A stretch of DNA of 64,000 nt, from positions 14,435,320 to 14,499,319 of the forward strand of contig OY741285.1 of the NCBI GenBank assembly GCA_963514095.1, given 5' to 3'. The stretch's first letter is position 1. Each line of letters starts with the position of its first letter. The notes below the pieces were generated by a model. The model was not told the DNA's origin and made no database searches. It was given only the letters and a program-made list of their open reading frames with translations. The stretch is from Eutrigla gurnardus (lineage: Eukaryota; Chordata; Actinopteri; Perciformes; Triglidae). Made by a program: the position numbers and the translations under genes. Below are positions 12,606 to 25,579 of the stretch, piece after piece.

Positions 12606-14487
12606 ATGGGTGGATATGCATGATCATATCATCAGCATACGGTCACACTGATGTTAATAAATGATGGAGGATTCCCTCCCAGACCAAAAACTTGTGAATG
12701 ACTTAAATGTGACTCTGTGGTTGTGGCTGAGCCTCTGGACTCCCAGCAGTGAAGAAAAAAAACAAACGCAGAACAATAATCAATCCTGTTACAGAACAAC
12801 AATCAGAGCTTTAATATTTAAAAAGACTTGTATTGTCCTGCCCAGTCAGCTGAACGCGTCCCTGCTGAAGGAACGGTGAATCCCATTGTGGAGCGTCAGA
12901 CGTGACGCGGACGCAGCAGAAGAACGAGCAAGACGAGCGAGTCGAGTCGCGGCGGCGCCGTGTCTCTTCTGACTGGAGTTTGAAAAGGGCAACGCGTTTC
13001 TTCTGCTGTGACCACTTGCAGCGGCGCGTTCCTCCGGGTCATACCATTCGCTCCGTCAGAGCAGCTGTCGCAACGGGTGTGTGACGGCCCAGGCGTGCGT
13101 TCGTCAGACAGGTGGGAAAATGCGCAAAGATGTCTTAATAAGTGTCGACTGATTCAAGCTGCTCAGGAGGTTCTGTTTTTGTGCAGGAATCCTCTGTTGA
13201 ACGACGTTTTCTGTCTCAGCAGTGAAGCATTGTGGGGCATCTCTTTGCTAGTCTTCTGGAGATTCGGACTTCAGTTTTGGCTCAACTCTTTCTATTTCCT
13301 GATTGGTGAGAAATTAAAAAAATATTTTAGAGGGAATTAATGAGAAAAGCGCTAAACATGTCGTTGACCAGCAGAGGTGTGAACTAGAGTGAACTAGAGT
13401 GTGAACTACAGTGTGAACAGAAAAAAGGACTGAAGCCCCATCAGATCCGAAGGGGACCAGAAACCAAGTCCATTTTGTTTCTGGTCCACTTTGAGCGGAC
13501 TGAGTTTGTTTTTTTTAAAGAGGATTTTATGTGAAAACACCCGTAGCTTCATTTCACATCTCAATATTTAACCTTGTCTGGCTGTTTTCCACGATGAACT
13601 TTTGTCCTCCTGGACTGTCAACTCAAGAAGCATGTTGTAAATCTCTGCTGTGTGAGTAACGTCGCCGGTAGCTCGACATTCACCCATCATATCCATCTAC
13701 GTGGTCCATGAACAGCTTCCTGTCCCCTCTGGGCTCCCGTAGAGTCCTGCTGTCTACCAACAGGGAACCAGACATTACACAGTTGACAGACTAAATCCTC
13801 CTCATCCTCCTTCAGCACTCGATCCGCAAACGTAGACTTACAGAAGCAAACCCAACATATCGCTACGGGGTCACAGGAGGGACAAAAAGGGAGACAGGAG
13901 ATGTCGGTTTGTCCGGTAAAACATCTTTGATCGTGGAAATCATCATCCTCTGAGTCACCGCTGTCACCAACTGTCCAGTGATTCTGATAGGCTGACGCTG
14001 TGGACCAATTAGAGCTTTGGGGATGGGGTTAAGGGTTGTAGTAGGACGACCCACAGAAATAACAACTCTTGAAGTGACGTATATTCTTTAATCCACATGT
14101 TGTGTGCAGCACATGGAAAGTGATCTGGATGTGACTCTCTGATTGACCTAAACACTTTTGGTCAGAAAATTCCCCGACATCGAAGGTGTCTTCGCCTTCA
14201 GCTGTGGGAAATTGTGAAATATGATTTATATATGTATTTGATTATTTTATTGTATTTGTATTTTTCACAGTTTTCTGGCATTTTATAGACAAAGTGATCA
14301 TTCATTTAATCAAAATGCAAGTTGATGACAAAAATCAAGAGTTCCATCACCAACAGCCATGTGACCTTTGAACTTAACCGTGTCACTACAGGGTCTGTAG
14401 AGGGACAAATATGTCCCTGTCCCACCTTTTACTGTAACTTCCTTTGGTTCCAGGCAGCGTGAATCGCCTAGACGACCACAGCTGTGG

Positions 14488-14488
<1 letters not shown>

Positions 14489-14584
<96 letters not shown>
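14489..14584. repeat. (CA)n microsatellite, about 48 units
   Basis: A perfect dinucleotide tract of about 96 bp, one of the longest in the window. Long open frames over it (poly-Val-Cys) are artefacts. Confidence 0.97.
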
Positions 14585-14586
<2 letters not shown>

Positions 14587-15564
14587 TAGACACTGATCCA
14601 ATGAGCTCCAACCAGCCGCTCTCTGTAACGTGACATCACAATCTTTGAGTCTTGAATATTATAAAAAAGTTAATTTGGTATTTGTTTGAGGTTTCTTTTC
14701 TAATACCCGCTCTATAAAATCATCTGTAGGTTTTTTTGTTTTCATCTCATTCAGCAGCATGTTTTGTCAAACCGTATAATTATGTTGGTTATTATAGTTC
14801 ATTATCAGCTGTTACAAGCCCACAATTTATTCCCAGCGACAAGACACAGAAGCAAAGAGATAATAGATGATAAAAAAAATAAATAATGTGATTCAGAGGA
14901 CTTATTTGTGCGGACGAGATAAAAGAAACCAATTCTTTCATTATCTCAAACAAGACGAGATTAAGTCGCGTGCTGAATAATTCAGTGTCGGATATTGAAC
15001 CCTGGAAATAAGTTCTTCGCCGCTGAATGTTCTCTGGTTGATGTGTGATGAAGGTGAAAGGTCGCAAATGTATTTTTTCTGTCATCACTGTCCAATCAAA
15101 TAGACTCTGGTTCGTCAAATATGAACCAGATCAGAAAACACACTCAGAGATGCAACCGTCACGTTTACGCCAATACCGATATACAGGGTCGCCCAAAAAG
15201 CTGGAATAATTTGCAAATGTCTTATCTTTTGTGGTGCCAAAAAAATGTTTTGCATGAATGAATTTCACCTGGATAATTAGGACACATAATGTAATAATTG
15301 CACCTGGTCAAAAGTGATTGATTATGCATTTAAATAGGAATAAACAGAGGATTGTGCCTGAAAACAAAATATTACAACAATAAGTTTTTTTGTCCACCAT
15401 GCTATTCCTTCACTTTGTCATCTGAAGTGGCATAAAAACACAAATAATTAGAAAATAAATGATTATCTCTTCATTTAAAAACAATTATTGGTCATCATTA
15501 GTTTTAATGACGTATAAGCATGAAGCGTGACTTTATATAACGCTTGGTAATCTACCTCAGTGCA

Positions 15565-15695
15565 ACCTCCGCTAACGCTAGCTGTTAGCTCCATTATTGG
15601 CGGCGGCAAAATTGCAAAACTCAAGGCTTTGAAACAGAAGTCCACAAAGCAACGGGTGACGTCATGACGACGTCCACTTCTTCTGTACGTCTGTG
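15565..15695 (+). repeat. Partial member of the interspersed repeat family
   Basis: The block with AGTCCACAAAGCAACGGGTGA and GTCCACTTCTTC resembles the 3' part of copy A at about 8540-8600. This is a short diverged fragment. Confidence 0.45.
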
Positions 15696-17336
15696 GTGTT
15701 TATGGCCGTCAGAGGGACAAGTCACACTCGCTTTATGACCCATTATTATTAATGGGAAAGAACATTATCCGTAAGGAATAATCCAGTCATTAATTAGAGA
15801 ATGCACTCTGACTACAATTGGCTTCACTTAACTCTGATAACAACAAACATATAAATAGTTGTGTATTACTGTGTCTTTAGTTTGAATACAGAACTGCGAC
15901 TGAAACATTTGATGTGAGCCGTCAGTGACGAAGCGGCGGGTAAAGAAGTGACCCGCAACCGGAGTCCGTGGTCATCACGGTGCAAACAACCGCCATGATT
16001 AGTGTTTGAAGAGCTCGATCACGCGCTTCTCCTTTCATCAGCCTGACAATATTTACGACGATACACGCATCGCGTCGGCGTCACAGAGATTAATGTCGGC
16101 ATGGAAATGTGGAAAACACTTCTGCATGAATGATGCGCCGGTGGAGATCTAATTCCGGTGGCGTCGGCCAACCTTCATCCTCCGCTCGCCGTTGTGAGTG
16201 AGAAATGGCGTGTGGGTTGTCTTGACACGGCCCAGCTAACGGCTGCTATCAACATACATCATCATGAAGTCTTTAATATAAAAATAAAAGGCTCCGTAAC
16301 AGTAAAATATGGAAAGAGAAAAAGTGAGCCTGATCATTTTCATCCCGCCCTGAGGTTTGATTGGTTCGCCACGCCGCCGGGGAAGTCACCTGCGGGCCTT
16401 TTGGTTGGCTTCATTAGCATAGCGTCTCAGCAGGCCTGCAGGGGGAGAGAGGAGCGGCGAGGAGCATTTGCATCGGCATCGTAACGGTTATATTACACGC
16501 CCGCCTCGTTGGCGTCAGACCCATCGATGTGCCACTTTGCAGTGAAGAGGAAGTAAACTTCACAAAGCATCACATAGATAATAAAGACCAAAAGAGCGAG
16601 ATTAAAACATTAAGATATTAAAAAATGCCGCCGGTGCTGTCACGCCTGCAGCGCCGCCATACAGGTGTTTGATGTGTGACGCCCATTATTTCCAGTGCAC
16701 TTCAGGCAACGCTTATCCTGCAGGGTCATGGACCTTGTTCTACTTTTTATTAATAATAATAATAACAATAATAACAATAATAAATATAATAATACATAAT
16801 TTTTGCGATACTATATATGAGATGGCAGAATACAAAATGAAAATACACAGACACATGAGACAAGAAAATACAGGAATCCAAATACAACATTTAGGTTTTT
16901 TCCCCCTGAGGTCTTCAAATGATCTGAGAGCTCCATTATTGATAATAAGGGAAAAGAAAATTAACATTTAGAGCGGAGGAACAACATCTCACATCCTGTT
17001 AGAATAGAAGCAGATCCAGGAACGATGAAGCTGTTCCTGCTAAAGTACAGTAAAGATGAATGTGTGTGCCTCCCTCCATCTTTGTTTCCTGCCCATTAGT
17101 TACCCGGCTGTTAAAAGGTTACACCAGGTGTGTGTGAGCTCTCTCTATTGAATATCCATAAAGGACACACACACACACACACTCTCACACACACACACAC
17201 ACACACAGACACAGCAGGAAGTGTGTGTACCAAAACTAAATGTCACACCTGTCATTGAGAATGTGGATGAAAAGGCTCAATTATCCTCCTCACAAGCACC
17301 GGCCGTAATCTTCCTCTATTTATCTCTCTCCTCCTC

Positions 17337-17339
<3 letters not shown>

Positions 17340-17412
<73 letters not shown>
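17340..17412. repeat. (CT)n microsatellite
   Basis: A polypyrimidine CT tract with one ATCT interruption near the middle. Confidence 0.95.
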
Positions 17413-17416
<4 letters not shown>

Positions 17417-18723
17417 GTGTAACTCCACTATTCTCCCCGCTGCCCTCTTCAGTGCGTGTGGAGGTAATTAAAATGTCCTTTTCCAACAGTCTGGTGATAA
17501 ATGAACTGAGTTGTCACGGAAACGCCTCCCACTACATCACAATATTCTTTTTATTTTTTTTTAGCATTTGATTTGGGCGTCGCGGCTCAGAGCCTCTGCT
17601 TCGTTAGTGTTTCACTGCGGCTCTATAGGATCAAACAGGAAACACACTAGTACAGAACACACATCAAGGCTTCCACGCACTCCAGAGGACGGCGGGGGAG
17701 AAGAAGTCGGGGGTTAAAGCAAGCGAGTCCGACGCGCTGCTTTCAATTAAACTGCGGCTGGACTTTCCTTCTTAAATGAGGAGGACTTTTCCGTCAAAAT
17801 CTCTGTGGGGGGAAAAAAACATTCAAACTTCAACAAATTGCGGGACGACACAAATGGAAGCGCGGCGCCGACTCTCATCACGTCTCCACTCAGACTTTGT
17901 GTTTTTGAATATAATCAATTGTGAAAAGGTTGGATGACTTTTTTCTTTCTCTCCATTGACAACATGTCAGACTCTTCAAATGAGGGAAGAAATAAATCCA
18001 CAAGGCCAAAAAAAAAAGGGGATGAGCATCAGTGTGTCACCATCATTGTGTTGTGTAGCCGGAGAGTCCAGCATCTAGTGGTCATTAGAGGAACTGCATC
18101 TTAAAGAGTCGGCAGCTGATGTGAACAAAGCCGAGCTTGCACACCGGGTCCGGGTGCAGACTTCGGTCCACGTGTGCAGCCTGCAGGTCAGGATCCAGAT
18201 CCATGCTCGTGGTTTAGCTTCTCCTCCCCATCTCATGATGAAGTTCTTTGATGGGTGAAATCTTGATCAGACCATCGTTTTATATCACATCTGCTTTTTC
18301 ATTAGAACTTTTGTCTGATGAACTCATTAGTATTGCAGCCTGCAGGCTTCCTGTAATTAATCCATACTGGTGCAGCAGGAAGCCAGTCGCTGCTGGGTGC
18401 CAGGTATCAATATTTACAAGCACGGCCATGTTGAGAAGCACCGGAGGGGGAGAGGGAGGGGTGAGGGAGAGTTTGTCGGCTCTTCCTTCATGCAGAAAAC
18501 AGGCTGGCTGCTATAATGGACGTCAATGGGAAGAATAATGTTTTTTTTATAACAGAGGAAACAATCAAATCCTCCTTAGAGACTTCCTAATCAATGCTGT
18601 GACACAATGTAACTCTCCATCAGTGTTTGTGTAAAAAGACATTATGCACCTCTGCCATATCAACTTTAATGCACACCGTTTGCAGCAAAGATAAAACATA
18701 ATGGAAAGTTAGTTACTGATTGA

Positions 18724-18910
18724 AACTGTTATTCTCTCTGCTGGCCACCAGGGGGCGACCCATCTCTGATTGTATAGAAGTCTATGAGAAAATGGACCTA
18801 CTTCTCTCTTGATGTATTATCTCAGTAAACATTGTAAACATGAGTTTATGGTCTCAATCTCTAGTTTCAAGTCTTCTTCAATCCAGCATGACGTTCATTT
18901 AGTACATTTC
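18724..18910 (+). repeat. Interspersed repeat family, copy B (5' part only)
   Basis: Closely matches the first about 180 bp of copy A (8024 onward) and of copy C, then diverges after TTCATTTAGTACATT. It keeps the full CTGGCCACCAGGGGGCGAC block. A diverged relative of the 8660-8730 segment (CATTAGAGGAACTGCA) also occurs at about 18070-18105. Confidence 0.75.
18745..18758 (+). promoter_or_regulatory. CTCF-like motif in repeat copy B
   Basis: TGGCCACCAGGGGGCGA is an exact match to the classic vertebrate CTCF core through its first 16 positions. Occupancy is unknown. Confidence 0.45.
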
Positions 18911-21900
18911 CTCTGAGTGTTATAATGATGTTCGCAATGCTTGTGCGTTGTCGGTATCACACTGAGGGTCATGATTCGACGTCCTGGGAATGAGACCTCA
19001 CAGCCCGCTGATTCACAGAGCACACCTTCGCTGAGTAGCTCGTCATGATCCGAACACACTGTCACCACAGTCATATTCCTCTATTACTGTGCAGGGATAT
19101 TGTGAAGTGTGAAGGAAATGTCCATAAATCTGCTCAGAAATCATGGGGGGTGGAGACGCTCCATATAACTGCAGAACTCACCTGAAAGGAAGTGTCGGAG
19201 CAGATTTAGAGCCGTTAGGAAGGACGCGTTCCATCCTGATGTCACAGACATATGTCGGGTACATGGGGGGATCCTGTGGAGTGGATCTCTAAAACGTGTT
19301 TTTTTGGCGTTAAATCTCAAAGATCTCTGTCTTGGTTTTCTTTGGCGACCCCTGTGGCCATGAATGGCGATTGCAGGCAATTCTGGTTCTCCCTTCCAAT
19401 AAGATGGCTGCTACAGACACACACACACACAACACTTACCGTTGGTTCAATCACCATTGTTGTACCCCATCTGGGAATCGAACAGACGTTTCTTTAAATT
19501 GAAATCTTTTATGACTTTAAGATTGGCAGCAGCGTGAGGTTAGCGGCGAAGGAAGACGTTATGACGCCGTCCTCACAAGTGCGAGTGAGCAACGGAGGAA
19601 CAGCTGATTGGATGACACAGAAGGGTGGATGAATGAGGAGAATAAATCACCTTGTAACTTATATCTGCGCTCATAAAGTGTTCTGATGGAAGATATATTC
19701 TATTCACATTTATTTTGACAAAGAAGCATCAAATAACAGATCTGTTCTGCATGCACCCCAGCAAACGCCCCTTGTTACCTTTTTAAAACTGAGCTACTGA
19801 ATCATTTTATTTGCAAATACAACGAACATCTGCACAGAGATATGAATGAAACTTGATTAATGAATTCATTCAGTGTCTCCTGGTGGCGAGTCGATATTAA
19901 AACATTAGAGTTATGAAAATGCAGAGAAGGACGCCGTGGATTGTTGCGGCGGCTGAACTTGGCGGGGGATTAGTGGCCCCGGTTTCCTGCGGGGGCCTCG
20001 TCACTCTCGGGTCAAGCTTTTTGTTTTGATTGGTGACTCATAAGCAAAGTAAGCGTCCAGATGAGAAGAGGAAAGGGTAGCCGGGAGCGGGGACGGATAC
20101 CCAGACCTGGTCTCTGAATCACAGAGGGAGCGTTTAGCAGGAGCTTCATTCAGGGTGACTTCTGGGTAAGTGCGACAGAAGGAACATGTCACTTTCTATG
20201 AGCCTTATGACCACAAGCAGCGGCGAGTTTTAAAAGACTGGCCTCTGGCCTCCTCTCGTCTCCATGGAAACACAGCTGTTGCTCACGAGCAAGGCATCGC
20301 CGGTGTGAAAGAGATGCAGATGCAGCGTCTGTCTTTAATTTGCCTCCAACTGATGCCGTGACGTCACCATGGCAACGGCTGTAAAAGGGTTGAGAGACTT
20401 TTATCTACTTTTGATTGTTTTTAATTGCAAATCACAACAATGAAAATTCACTTTTACTTCACGGCTGAGTCATTTAGCTCGTTATGGTGTGAATAACTTG
20501 GTATGAGAGTAAAATCAGCTTGTTACTATGAGCATTAAATACAAGTGAATGGTGAGAATGACATGATATTAAAACAGTAAAACTCTGTGTTGATAATAAA
20601 AGCAGGCCGGGTCTGTCACCTGTAAATAGGCCACATTGATTGAATAATGCTTCCGTGCATATTAGGGCCAGGGGGTGATTTCCTGCCTTCTTCCCAATGC
20701 ATGCTGGGATAAGTTCCTGTTTTCCTGACTGAATGTCACTGTGTTTCCTGGAATGATCAGCTGGAGACGCGTCGGCCGCGTGGTTGAAAGACGAGTTGTT
20801 AACTGTAGATTTGACATCCAGCTCACGATGTTTGAAGTAAAGAGTCCGAGCAGCAATCAGTGTTCAGTCCATGTGTCTTTTCAAAATAAAGCTCTATTTT
20901 AACAGGAAATAACTTGGTTGTGTTTCAGCAGCAGACATACTCAATAAAGTATGTTTGGATCAATATAAGTACGTTTGTAAAGTCGGCTACACTACGTAAC
21001 TCAAAATTAGTCACCATTGACTTTTGGGCTCCTATGGGAAACGGACAGCTTTTTCCGGGGTGAAAGTCCCGTGTTTGTTTCACCCATCCGTAGAATTTGA
21101 TCCTCTTCGTACTTTCCACTTCATCACCTTCGTCTTCCTCTGTTATTCCTGCCGTATCGTCCAGCACTTAGTTCTGTTTCTGGCCTTAATTGGGATTTAA
21201 TCTAGTTTTTCCAGACAAATAACAAGCTGTAAAATGAAATTAGTCAACATTTTTGCCTCGAGATGAAATAATTACTGCTGTGCGGAGCTGCTGAATGAGA
21301 TTTTACATTAAGGTCCCTACATCCAAAAACCTGAATGATTAATATTCACCACTTTTTAAAATGTCTGAAATTACTTTTTCCATTATTTTTCTCTCTCTCT
21401 CTTCTACCTTCAAGGAAGCGTTGGGTTTCAGCCGATGTCTGTGGGCGTCGTCTTACAGAGATGTGGAAGCTGCTGCAGATACATAATCCATCACACTGAA
21501 CCATTTCTCTGTTGTGTGGTGATAAGGTGCACAGCGTTTTAAAGCACCTCGTATACAGTAAATGCACAGAATCAAAACACAAAATAATGCAGCTTTGACG
21601 ACAAGTGAGATGGAGTTTCTACTTTTTAAAAAGCAAAAGTATGGTTTTGCTTCGGAAGATGTAGAGTAGCTTTGTTGCAGATGAGATAAAACATGCTAAA
21701 CACTGATCCACGGTCAGCTGGAAGAATCCTGACATGACCAGATAACGTTTGAATCTCAGTATCTGCAAATATCAGAAGTATTTGCTGCAGGTGCAAACGT
21801 TAGGACTCTCGAGCAAACCGGCCTCTGAACATCTGCAACGTCGTGAGAATCTAAATTAAAATCTCAGGTCTTTTGTTCGGCCGGCGGTCTACCTCCCAAT

Positions 21901-24263
21901 TTCAAACCGACTTCAGAGGAGCGATGGTTGTGAGACTCTGATGGACGGAGATAGGTGGCCGCGTCTCTTTGCTCGGGGAGGAGTGCGACCCCCGCGGTGC
22001 CTTGCTCAAAGTGGCTCTGGAGAAGTTGATGAGAAGCAGCGTCTGGCCGGCAGCTCAGCAAATTGTTTTCTCGAGTCCCTCCTCGTGTGCTGCCGTCGCA
22101 GCCCGAGCTTTGAGAAGAGAGGCGACAACACACACGGAGGGCAGGACGAGTTCCTGAACCTGAAAACACATATTCAGGTTATTGTTACAGCGAGGGATTA
22201 GAAGATATAGGATGTTATTAAGTTGATCATGATGAATTTCTAATATAAGATGATATATTTTTAAAAAGTGTACTTATCATTTATTTATGCAGCTCGACCT
22301 TTTGATTTATCATCTTCTCATTTAAGATTTTCTATTTTATTGTTTTTCACTAAAAAGGACTTTATCTAAAATTTGTCTTATCTTTGAAGCGATATAAAAT
22401 ATTTGTTTCTTCACAAAAATGTCTCATAGAGTGTCTGGCCTTCATCCGTTGTAGTGTTTTAAATGGTTCGTTCAGACTTAACGAAGATGAACATTTTTTT
22501 TAAAAGTCACAACATGTGTTCTGTGAAGTAAAAATTGTCAAAGGAGTCCGGTGTCTTTTAAGAGAGCCGTGAAACAACTCTTGTTTCAGGCACCAGTTTT
22601 TTTCTGAGCTGGTTCTCCAGACTAGCCGTTACCGTGGCGACGGAGAACGACCTCCTACAAACCACCCTTGTAACGGCGGCTCAGGATGCTCTTAATGCTG
22701 CACACGTCCTTGTGTACACTGTTAATGCACTGCGACTTCACCTCGGCACATCGTTTAATAGCCGTCACATTACCTGGCCGGCCTGTGACCTTCTTTATAC
22801 TGCATGCTGATAAAAAGGTGACACAAACATGACGCTACAGGCATCGTTTTATAGTTTAATATCTAAAATTACCTTCTAGATTCCCTTCATGTGACGTCAT
22901 CCCAGTGAGGACGGCCCGTCGTGGTGGGGACTTTACAGTTTACAGTTACTTTTATTGTTCAGAAGCAGAATTAGTCGACCACGGTTTGATTGGAAGGAGT
23001 TGCTGTGATGACTCCAACATGGCCGATGTTTCTATTAGTGTGATTTAACGTTCACGGAGCAGGAAGGAGGTCACGGTGAAGATCCAGGCTCCATGATTGG
23101 ATTGGAGAGCAGAACAGGAGGCATGAAGCCCGAACTGAGTCATGTCAGCAGAACAGGATGCATGAACGCCTCCAACACAGACGGCTACAACTCCCCGGAT
23201 TTAAGTCGATACTTGCAGAGGTGTAGAAGGCCTTTTATATTTATAATATAGTTGCTGATATTAAGTTTGCAGCTTCGTCTGTAATTTTTTCTATACATTT
23301 CCAGGAAGCTAAAGATTAATAATGATGGATGAGTTGTGGACAGCAGATATGGATGAGTTCATTATGAGATTCGGCGATGATGAAACACGTTCAGGTTAGA
23401 TGGATAACCTGATGTCTGGTGAGCTGTCAGTCACAGACATCCCCAATTGGCCTGATAGAGATTCACCGGAGATGGATGGATGTTGGATGGACGGAGAGAA
23501 TCTGTAATGGAGAACCAAAACAACGAGGGGAGAAAGAAAAACCCTGAGAGATCGGTATGATGAGGTGAAACAGCTGGTGTGTAAAAAAAAAAAAAAAAAG
23601 GAATGGAGAGTGGCAGTGGGAGTCAGTCAGGACTGGGAGTCAGTCAGGACTCAAAACAAGCCGGCTGTCAGCGCTAATAGACAGAGAAGGATGGTGATGG
23701 TGGTGGTGGTGGTGGTGGTGTGGGGGGGGATGTTCAGGCCAAACAACCTGTCACCGGCTATAAGGCAGCATAAAGCCATGCAGCTGCCTCGCCTGGATGT
23801 CAGGAGAAAGAAAGTTCTCTGGCAGGATGGGGGAGAGTATAGCGATCTGAATGATGTCGCCAGACGGACGGATGCTGTCGGCTTCGGCGGAATGGAGGTA
23901 ACGGTCTCGGGCAGCTCGGCCGAGGGGCGAGTCGCCGTTTGCCGTTTCAGCATCACAATTCTTCTTATTTTTGTTTTTTTCTGGTCTGAGTTGTGTTTGT
24001 GCCCCGCGGTTCGGTTGTTTTTATGGCTTGTACGTTCATTCTCACACAGCAGCAACTTCTACACTCTTTGACGTGTGCATCAGGTTGAGTCCTCACCGGC
24101 AGGACAGCTCAGAGAACGTTTTATACAAATGGAGATGATTTATTTGATTTTATGATACGTTGATATCTGCATGATGTCTGTCAACCGGACAGGTTCTCTT
24201 TCTCCCCTGCAGTCGATGACACTGATTATATAAATACTAATTCTTTGTCCTCCTCTCCTGCAG
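18911..24263. other. Non-coding stretch, probably intronic
   Basis: No supported exon. About 20687-20718 (CCCAATGCATGCTGGGATAA) resembles a SINE tail fragment. A (GGT)n run lies at about 23697-23720. The last part leads into the acceptor of the exon at 24264, with a pyrimidine-rich tract directly before the AG. Confidence 0.55.
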
Positions 24264-24469
24264 ACATCCGCGGCCTGCAGGGCTTCCTGGACCAGACGTC
24301 CCGTCAGGGCGTGGACGTGGCCCTGCAGCGAGTGGACCGGAACATCAGCAAGGTCTTCACCAACCTCTTCACCACCATGAGGACCGAGGAGCTGAACCGC
24401 TACCGGGACACGCTGCGCCGGGCCATCCTGCTGCTGAGCCCCCACGGAGCGCACACCTTCATCCAGCAG
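24264..24469 (+). CDS. Internal coding exon of an unidentified conserved gene
   Basis: A 206-bp exon flanked by a strong acceptor (pyrimidine tract then CTCCTGCAG) and a consensus-like donor (CAG/GTCGGT). It starts with the last two bases of a split codon and ends on a codon boundary. It encodes about 68 residues, running from IRGLQGFLDQTSRQG through ISKVFTNLFTTMRTEELNRY to AILLLSPHGAHTFIQQ. Third codon positions are almost all G or C, quite unlike the AT-rich surroundings, which strongly supports real coding selection. The peptide looks helical and charged, with no signal peptide or membrane segment. I do not recognise the family with enough certainty to name it. No partner exon is visible, so introns of more than 24 kb upstream and more than 39 kb downstream (or neighbouring very short exons I missed) are implied. 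It is partial at both ends. Confidence 0.8.
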
Positions 24470-24477
24470 GTCGGTCC

Positions 24478-24569
24478 GCACCCGGGCTCACTCACCAAAC
24501 GCACCCGGGCTCACTCACCAAACGCACCCGGGCTCACTCACCAAACACACCCTGGCTCACTCACCAAAC
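24478..24569 (+). repeat. Minisatellite, four 23-bp units beside a splice donor
   Basis: Four tandem 23-bp units (GCACCCGGGCTCACTCACCA plus AAC). The last is variant (ACACCCTGG start). The array begins eight bases after the last base of the exon, right after the donor consensus. Confidence 0.9.
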
Positions 24570-25506
24570 GCACTCATGTATGGCGTCAGAGCCACATGGG
24601 TGATGTGGAGCAATGAGCTCCAGTGTGAATGATTGTACACGTGTGTGTAAGATATACGGTATATTTATATAGGAGGAACTGTTTCCTGGAAACATGTTTT
24701 ACTGGGAATAATGAGCGGCATGTGTTTGCCAATCTCAGATGAGTGACTTGTGAAGACACAACACTAACGAGAGCGCCGCGTGTCGGGAACAGACGTATTC
24801 TTAGAGGCTGGATAATTGCCGCTTTAATGCGGACGCCTGCATGTACAACACAGTTACAATTACAGGTAATTGTACGTGTTGCATTCACACGGCGGCGGTG
24901 GCGGCGTCGCCGTGGAGAAGAACAGCCTGTTCTGACCTGCTTCACCCCGACATGGTTAGCTGCTCACGCTGGAGGAACGGCTGCTTCTGCTTGTTACCGA
25001 ATATCCAATCAATCGTAGTTTTAATATTCATTTTCATATGTCGATACCAGCAGTGGTGCATTTACAGCCGTGTGTTGACATGTCTGCTCACACAGTGGAA
25101 GATGGGAAGTGTCCAAAGGGAACTAGTGAGTGTGTATCGTGGTATTAATGAGTGTGTATTCAAGGAAATACATTGAATTGATTGAAAGTGAGTTTGTTAA
25201 GGGGAAGTTTAAAGATGAAGAGATGATTCAGTTCATAGGGAACAAGTGAGACTCAGTGAAGGAAATGTGTGTGAGTGCATATTAGGGATCAAGGGGATGA
25301 GTAGAGGGAACCAGTGAGAGTGTTTAGGGAACAACAACCATCAAGTACACGTAGGGAACTCTTGTTTGTCCAGGTTTTCTGAACTGAACCCAAACTGGTG
25401 CAGGGATCATTTATAAGCCTGTGTGTGTGTGTATGTGTGTGTTTGTGTGTGTGCCCAGGGCCCAGGTGTGAGTGGCCACCTGGAGTGACAGATGGAGCTG
25501 GTTGGT

Positions 25507-25579
<73 letters not shown>

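Larger units (their letters stand above)
11963..18723. other. Non-coding stretch
   Basis: No supported gene. Apart from the entries below, it holds small tandem GTGAACTA words near 13380, (CA)n at about 17165-17213 and a segment starting near 15187 (CAGGGTCGCCCAAAAAGC) that looks like one end of a DNA transposon without a matching other end. The region 16150-16500 is non-repetitive and could be conserved non-coding DNA. Confidence 0.55.

Noticed and set aside
14310..14639. Long open frames of alternating Val-Cys or Thr-His over CA/GT tracts (also at 11.6, 25.5, 29.8, 57.4 kb)
   Set aside because: These are artefacts of dinucleotide repeats, with no conserved domain or gene context.
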